A stretch of DNA of 64,000 nucleotides from CALMZY01 sp052033915 (GTDB taxonomy: Bacteria; Verrucomicrobiota; Kiritimatiellia; CAIQIC01; JAGNIJ01). A program made the translations under genes and the position numbers. The DNA is taken from contig JBPOJF010000017.1 in the NCBI GenBank assembly GCA_052033915.1, forward strand, positions 1-64,000, in the 5' to 3' direction. Shown one piece after another: positions 59,447-64,000 of this stretch. The notes under the pieces were generated by a model. The model searched no databases. It had not been told where the DNA came from and saw only the letters and a program-made list of their open reading frames with translations. Numbering within the stretch: position 1 is the first letter of the stretch; each line of letters starts with the position of its first letter.

Positions 59447-61002
59447 CTCAATCTGAAGATGCGCAGCGTCGTGAACGCCTGTCCGAATTCCGGGACCCGG
59501 CAGATTTCCTCGTACCGCGTCTCAAGCGCCTTCCAGATTTCGAGGCGCTGCTCCTCCGGAATTTCGGACACGCCCGGCGACTGGATGGCCAGGCTGTAGC
59601 CGCTCAACGCCGCCATCGGGGCCTCCGTGTTCTGAAGGAGTTCCAGCAGCAGTTCCCGGTTCAACACGTGCAGCGTCTCCGCGCGCGCCCGGTCCATGTC
59701 CGGGAAGTAGCTGAACGGGCCCATCTCCATCCCCTCGGGAACGCGCAGGTTCGCCTCGACGGCGAGATAGGTGTCCTGCGTCAGGAGCAGGTCGTCCATC
59801 CCCATCTGCCCGGAGATCCAACTGCCGACCTCGCGCAGTTTTTGAAGCTGGGTCTGATCCTTGACCTTCCACCAGATCCGGTCGCGGCCGGAGATCATCC
59901 AGTTCTGGTTGACCGGCGAAGAGAACGCGGAGGCAACGGACGCGAAAAAAACAAACACGAGGAGCCACAATGTCCAGCGGTCTGAAACTTGAAACGGGAA
60001 ACTTGAACCCAAGCTCACGGCCAGCGCAGCGGCGAAGACCGGGAAAACAAGCGCCTGGTAATCCTCATACGGGAACGGCGCCGCGAAATGAACCAGCGTC
60101 ACCCCCGCGACGACGAGCCAGAGAAGCGCGTTGAACGGCTCGCCCGGCTCGCGCTCGCGCGCCTTCGTCCAACTCAGCAGCACAACCGCCGCCGCGAGAC
60201 AGACCGGCAGGAAATACGCCTGCACAAAGCGCGAGATGAACCCGGCCTTGTACACGAGGCCCGGGAGGAAACCGCCGGCCATCCGGTGCGTGTGATATTC
60301 AAACAGGCCGAACAGAAATCCCTCGCGCGCGATCAGCAGGAACGGCGCGGCCAGCGCAGCCAGCCCCAATGCGCCGCCGACGCCGAAGCACAGCCAGCGG
60401 GAATCGCCGTAGCGGCGGCGCTGAAAAAGGAGGTAGAGACCCGCGAGCGGCATCGCGACACCCGCCGAAACCCGCGTGCCCGCCGCCAGCGCCAGAAGAA
60501 GGCCGCCGAGAAAACAGGCCGCCCATCCGCCGCGGCCGCGGGCGCCGCTCAAGGCGAGGAGTCCGGCGGCGAGGAAGAAGGTGCAGAGCGAGTACGTTTT
60601 GACCAGCGTCGTGAAGTAACTCTGATACACGTTCCCCGCGATCAGGATGAACGAGAGCAGCGCGGCGAGCCTTTTCCGGCCGCCCGGCGCGACGCGCGCC
60701 GCAAGCGCCGCGGCGGCGAGCGCACCGAGGAAGCCGATGAGGAGCGAGAACAGGCGTCCGCCGGCCACTCCCCACCGGTCCACCAGCGGCTGGGCCATGG
60801 AGTACACCAGCGGGAGCATCGGTCCCTGCGTGAACGCAAAATCGCGGTACGGCACCGCGCCGTCGTGCACCTGCCGCGCGGCATAGAGATACCAGCCCTC
60901 GTCCTGGTTCAGGTCGCCGAAATGCAGGTTCGCCGCGCCGAGGACCGCATACAGGATCAGCGCGCACAGCCCCAGAGAAACGAGCCATGGTGTCCGGACC
61001 AC
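59443..61002 (-). CDS. GT39/PMT-like integral membrane glycosyltransferase, GTG start
   Basis: The 519-residue protein has 11-12 membrane helices. The first loop has NLHFGDLNQDEGWYLYAARQVHDG with the Asp-Glu motif of PMT/ArnT-type active sites and YRDFAFTQGPMLPLVYS. A soluble C-terminal tail follows at about 390-519. GTG 61002 directly follows the M20 peptidase stop (TGA-GTG). Function: probably periplasmic transfer of a polyprenyl-linked sugar to a lipid or glycan. Confidence 0.84.
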   Translation of the reverse strand: MVRTPWLVSLGLCALILYAVLGAANLHFGDLNQDEGWYLYAARQVHDGAVPYRDFAFTQGPMLPLVYSMAQPLVDRWGVAGGRLFSLLIGFLGALAAAALAARVAPGGRKRLAALLSFILIAGNVYQSYFTTLVKTYSLCTFFLAAGLLALSGARGRGGWAACFLGGLLLALAAGTRVSAGVAMPLAGLYLLFQRRRYGDSRWLCFGVGGALGLAALAAPFLLIAREGFLFGLFEYHTHRMAGGFLPGLVYKAGFISRFVQAYFLPVCLAAAVVLLSWTKAREREPGEPFNALLWLVVAGVTLVHFAAPFPYEDYQALVFPVFAAALAVSLGSSFPFQVSDRWTLWLLVFVFFASVASAFSSPVNQNWMISGRDRIWWKVKDQTQLQKLREVGSWISGQMGMDDLLLTQDTYLAVEANLRVPEGMEMGPFSYFPDMDRARAETLHVLNRELLLELLQNTEAPMAALSGYSLAIQSPGVSEIPEEQRLEIWKALETRYEEICRVPEFGQAFTTLRIFRLR

Positions 61003-62184
61003 TCAACCCTCCCCTTGTCGCAAAGCGTCCGCCATTCCATCGAGAAAGCGCCCCACTATATCACAACCCGCCTGTAGGTCATCCAGATCGATATATTCGT
61101 CCGCCGTGTGCGCCTGCTTGATACTTCCGGGGCCGAACACAACCACCTCGGAAGCGATCTGCGAGAGGATGCCCGCGTCGCTGTACCACGCGGCGCCTTC
61201 CAGCCGGGGGTTGCGTCCCGACTGTTCAATGCCCCGCTTCAGCGCTTGGATCAGGTTGCAATTCTCGGCCGTCTGGAAGGGGCGGCCCACCTTGATCACG
61301 CGAACCGAATGAGATGTGATTCGGCCCTCTCTTTGAAGATCGACCAGCCCGCCGCGAATCCGTTCGACAATCGCCGCCTCGTCCTCGCCCGGCAGCGTAC
61401 GCCGGTCCGCCTCGATCGAGCAGGAGTCCGGCACGATGTTCACCGCGTAGCCGCCGCGGATCATGCCGATGTTCAGCGTCGGCCGGCCCAGAACCGGATC
61501 GTGCCGCAACCGCTGATCCTCCGCGATCCGACGATGCAGAAACTGCATGACGTCCGACATGCCCGTGATCGCGTTCACCCCGCGATCCGGATTCGAGCCG
61601 TGGGCCGCGAGCCCGCCCACCTCCACACGCAGCCAGATCATTCCTTTATGTGTGTGAATGATCGAAAGCTCCGTCGGCTCAAGCACGATGATCTGGTCCG
61701 CGCGAAGGCCCTTCTCGACCAGCCGAACCGCGCCGATATTCCCCGTTTCCTCGCCCATCACTCCCGCGAAGACGATCCGCACACCCGCCGCCGCCAGCCT
61801 CTCCAGCCGGTCGCGCGAAAGCGCCGCCAGCGCCGCCGCCATCGGCCCCTTGTCGTCGCACGCGCCACGCGCGTACAGGAGAGACCCTGCGAAGGCCGCC
61901 TGGAACGGCGGCCGCGACATGCCCGCCACACCCACGGTGTCCATGTGCGCCTCGAAAAGCAGCGTCTTGCTTGGCTGGTCCGGCCCGAACGACGCAATCA
62001 GGTTGGGCCGGCCCGGCTGGACTTCGTCCAATTCGATTTTGAAGCCGGACGCGGCAAGGCGATCGGCAAGAAACGCGGCGATCCTGGCCTCGCCCGCCGA
62101 GGCGGGATTCTCGATATACTCCGGGCTCACGCTCGGAATGGAAACCAGTTCTTCAAGCAGACGGACAAGTTGTTGATCGGCCAT
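61003..62184 (-). CDS. M20-family metallopeptidase (ArgE/DapE type)
   Basis: The 393-residue enzyme has the zinc site in FEAHMDTVG (His) and ACDDKGPMAAAL (Asp), the catalytic base and zinc ligand Glu-Glu in MGEETGN, EPTE and the dimerisation domain from about 175 (WLRVEVGGLAAHGSNPDRGVNA). The C-terminal His in the domain end GPGSIKQAHTADEYI completes the site. ArgE, DapE and carboxypeptidase-like members share this pattern; the substrate is not certain. It precedes the GT39 gene with no gap. Confidence 0.9.
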   Translation of the reverse strand: MADQQLVRLLEELVSIPSVSPEYIENPASAGEARIAAFLADRLAASGFKIELDEVQPGRPNLIASFGPDQPSKTLLFEAHMDTVGVAGMSRPPFQAAFAGSLLYARGACDDKGPMAAALAALSRDRLERLAAAGVRIVFAGVMGEETGNIGAVRLVEKGLRADQIIVLEPTELSIIHTHKGMIWLRVEVGGLAAHGSNPDRGVNAITGMSDVMQFLHRRIAEDQRLRHDPVLGRPTLNIGMIRGGYAVNIVPDSCSIEADRRTLPGEDEAAIVERIRGGLVDLQREGRITSHSVRVIKVGRPFQTAENCNLIQALKRGIEQSGRNPRLEGAAWYSDAGILSQIASEVVVFGPGSIKQAHTADEYIDLDDLQAGCDIVGRFLDGMADALRQGEG

Positions 62185-62426
62185 GGCGCTCCATGAAAAG
62201 TTGCCGTACCTTAGGGCAAACCATTCCTCTCGGCAATCCGCTTTCGCAGACGCGATTTTGAAATCGCGCCCATCATGTCCCGCCCCAGTGCAGGCTCGTT
62301 CGTCCCGTGCGAGCCCGAACGTCCGCTGAGGACAGCGGACTCTACACTGTTCGGATCAGCCGCGGGGTGTAGCGTCGCCCGTCCACGGGCGAGCCGTTTC
62401 GCGCGAGTCGCTTTCGCAGACGCAAC
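62185..62426. other. 242-bp intergenic region with several short hairpins and a direct repeat
   Basis: No gene is present. A 15-base segment CGCTTTCGCAGACGC occurs twice, near 62240 and near 62409, the second just before the MFS stop. Between them lie hairpins: GCGATTTTGAAATCGC, GTCCGCT-GAGGAC-AGCGGAC and CGCCCGTCCACGGGCG. These have the look of small REP-like insertions. None has a U-tract. Confidence 0.6.
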
Positions 62427-63617
62427 TCAATCGCGCGCCAGCCGTTTCACCACAATTGAGATCAGCGGCACCAGCCCGAAGAAGAGCAGGCTGCCGATGA
62501 AGAACACGGACCGGATGCCCAGCGCGGACGCGACGCCGCCGCTGACCAGCGGCGCGACCACCCAGCCCACGGAACGCGCCGTCGCGGCCCATCCGAACAC
62601 CACGCCGCGCTTGTGCTCCGGCGTCACACGCGAAAGCCATATTTGGAACACGGGATCCAGCCCACCCGCGCAGAAGACCATCCCGAACCGGCAGCCGAAG
62701 AGCAGCAGGAAACTGTGAGCGAGACCCTGCGGCATCATCAGCAGTCCGGCGCCCAGCGCGGACATCTTCCCGATCTTCGGCGGCGGGATCCGGTCCGCCA
62801 GCCGGCCCAGCAGCGGCGCCGCGAGCAGGCCTGCGATCCCGCAGAACGCGCTCAGCGACCCGGTCCAGATCGAGACACCCTGAATCGAGCCGTGAATGTC
62901 CTGAACCAGCAGGGGCAGCATGGCCTGGTCGAACTGGCGGGCGCCGGCCATGGCCACGATGAGAATGAGGATCGGCAACGCAGGCCCCAGGTCGGCCCAG
63001 TGCGCGCGAACCGGCGATCGCTCGTCCTCGATCTCGGGAATGTGCCGCACGAAGTTCTCCGTTGTACCGAAGGTCACCAGCAGACCCGACGCCAGCAGGA
63101 GCAACCCGCCGGCGAAGAACGTGCCCCGGAATCCCAACCAATCGGCAAAGACGCCTCCGACGAATGCCCCCACCATGGCTCCCGAGTACATCGCCGCCGT
63201 CAGCGCGCCGAGCGCGAATCCGCTGCGATGGCTGGGCGTGCTCACGGAGACCATCGTCTGCGCCGCCGTCATCGTCCCGGTGAAGACGCCCTGCATCAGC
63301 CGCAGGAGGATCAGCAGTTCGACGCTGCGGACCGTACCCATCAGCGCCAGCACGATGGCGCCGGCGAAGTTGGCGCGCAGGAGCATGACCCGCCGCCCGT
63401 ACCGGTCCGCCAGCATGCCCCAGATCGGCGAGAAGACCGCGAGAGTGAGAGGGGTCGAGGCGGCGAACACCGCGACCCACATTTTGAGCCGTACCGGATC
63501 CGTCACACCGAGTTCCTGGATGAAGTACGGGGCGAACGGCAGGGCGAAGTTGAAGCCCATGATCGAGATGAACTGCGACAGCCAGATCACCGCGAAGTTC
63601 TGTTTCCAGTTGACCAA
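62427..63617 (-). CDS. Major facilitator superfamily efflux transporter (MdtG/TetA-like), TTG start
   Basis: The 396-residue protein has 12 predicted membrane helices and the DHA1 loop motif PIWGMLADRYGRRVMLLR between helices 2 and 3, with its equivalent LGRLADRIPPPKIG in the second half. This is the drug:H+ antiporter-1 pattern (MdtG-like). No resistance phenotype can be deduced. The start is taken at TTG 63617; no ATG lies nearby. It diverges from the HAD hydrolase across 68 bp. Confidence 0.88.
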   Translation of the reverse strand: MVNWKQNFAVIWLSQFISIMGFNFALPFAPYFIQELGVTDPVRLKMWVAVFAASTPLTLAVFSPIWGMLADRYGRRVMLLRANFAGAIVLALMGTVRSVELLILLRLMQGVFTGTMTAAQTMVSVSTPSHRSGFALGALTAAMYSGAMVGAFVGGVFADWLGFRGTFFAGGLLLLASGLLVTFGTTENFVRHIPEIEDERSPVRAHWADLGPALPILILIVAMAGARQFDQAMLPLLVQDIHGSIQGVSIWTGSLSAFCGIAGLLAAPLLGRLADRIPPPKIGKMSALGAGLLMMPQGLAHSFLLLFGCRFGMVFCAGGLDPVFQIWLSRVTPEHKRGVVFGWAATARSVGWVVAPLVSGGVASALGIRSVFFIGSLLFFGLVPLISIVVKRLARD

Positions 63618-63685
63618 TCAGCACCTGTTCATTAAAACACGCACCCCAACGAATACATCAACGAACCAAAACACTACTTTCAACC

Positions 63686-64000
63686 ATGCCGTTCAACAAG
63701 AAACCCATCAAGGCCGTCATTTTCGACTACGGCAACACGCTGATCGAGTTCGGCAAAACGCAGATCATGTACTGCGACATGGCCCTCGCCAACACGCTCG
63801 ACCGGCTCTTCGGGAAGGCAGACCTCGCGAAATTCCGGAAAATCCGCAGCCGGAACCGGCTCGCGCCCTACTCCGGAAACCCGCCCGAGTACAGGGAGAA
63901 CAACATGGTGGAAATCTCCACCAGCCTCGTGCGCGAACTCTACGGCGTGGAGCCTTCCCCCGAGGAAGTCGCCGAAATTCTGCGCACACGCTTTGCAATC
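63686..64000 (+). CDS. HAD-superfamily hydrolase (partial, C-terminus outside window)
   Basis: The frame is open for 105 codons from ATG 63686 to the window end. Motif I is VIFDYGNTLIEF (nucleophile Asp14), where the usual D-x-D is D-Y-G; this D-x-G-N-T form is common in HAD-IA relatives. Residues from about 25 are helical and fit the HAD cap domain. Motifs II and III lie beyond the edge. Confidence 0.8.
   Translation, partial: MPFNKKPIKAVIFDYGNTLIEFGKTQIMYCDMALANTLDRLFGKADLAKFRKIRSRNRLAPYSGNPPEYRENNMVEISTSLVRELYGVEPSPEEVAEILRTRFAI

Overview
The window is GC-rich and densely coded, with short intergenic gaps and many ATGA stop/start overlaps. It comes from a Gram-negative (diderm) bacterium: it encodes a BamD-like and an LptE-like lipoprotein, an LptF/LptG-type permease, CsgG-like protein, lipid A L-Ara4N enzymes and heptose-nucleotide enzymes. 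A GntR/LacI-type hybrid regulator beside a giant secreted repeat protein, paired DUF4139 proteins and secreted proteins ending in an FFRV-type tail suggest the PVC superphylum, perhaps Kiritimatiellota, Lentisphaerota or Verrucomicrobiota. That placement is inference. No rRNA, tRNA, CRISPR array, transposase or phage gene was seen.

Layout. 1-6.9 kb: the N-terminal part of a large secreted protein with five ~170-residue repeats, running off the left edge; a divergent GntR/LacI regulator; a macrodomain protein; a TPR protein; a CsgG-like protein; an M50 protease. 6.9-14.6 kb: housekeeping genes (serA, bamD-like and lptE-like lipoproteins, rpsT, an M50-like membrane protein, rsfS, nadD, eno, an ftsB/divIC-like gene, a zinc-ribbon protein). 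rsfS and nadD both appear to start at non-canonical codons (ATC and CTG).

14.7-28.9 kb: a complete lipid A aminoarabinose set (arnA, arnC, arnB, arnD and two ArnT-like transferases) with an extra DegT aminotransferase, an extra GT2, a VTT-domain membrane protein, a Gfo/Idh oxidoreductase, then an LptF/LptG permease and folD. 29-37 kb: a glycerophosphodiesterase, two tandem DUF4139 proteins, a Na/Pi-cotransporter with a PhoU-like tail, and a secreted protein with six 26-residue BspA-type leucine-rich repeats.

37.2-61 kb: a large surface-polysaccharide locus. It holds two methyltransferases, five GT2/GT4 glycosyltransferases, two GT39-like membrane transferases, a Wzx-like flippase, four epimerase-type SDRs, two related Gfo/Idh oxidoreductases, a UDP-glucose dehydrogenase homologue lacking the catalytic cysteine, and a saccharopine-dehydrogenase-like protein. 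It also holds all four activities of a nucleotide-activated D-glycero-D-manno-heptose route (GmhA-, HddA-, GmhB- and HddC-like) with an overlapping transaldolase-like gene that could supply sedoheptulose 7-phosphate. 61-64 kb: an M20 peptidase, an MFS transporter and the start of a HAD hydrolase.

The dominant theme is the outer envelope: two lipid/polysaccharide decoration programmes with the transport machinery that may serve them. The most distinctive items are the arn cluster with duplicated transferases, the heptose module with its own transaldolase, the cysteine-less dehydrogenase, the near-cognate start codons of nadD/rsfS, and a twice-occurring double palindrome in intergenic DNA.
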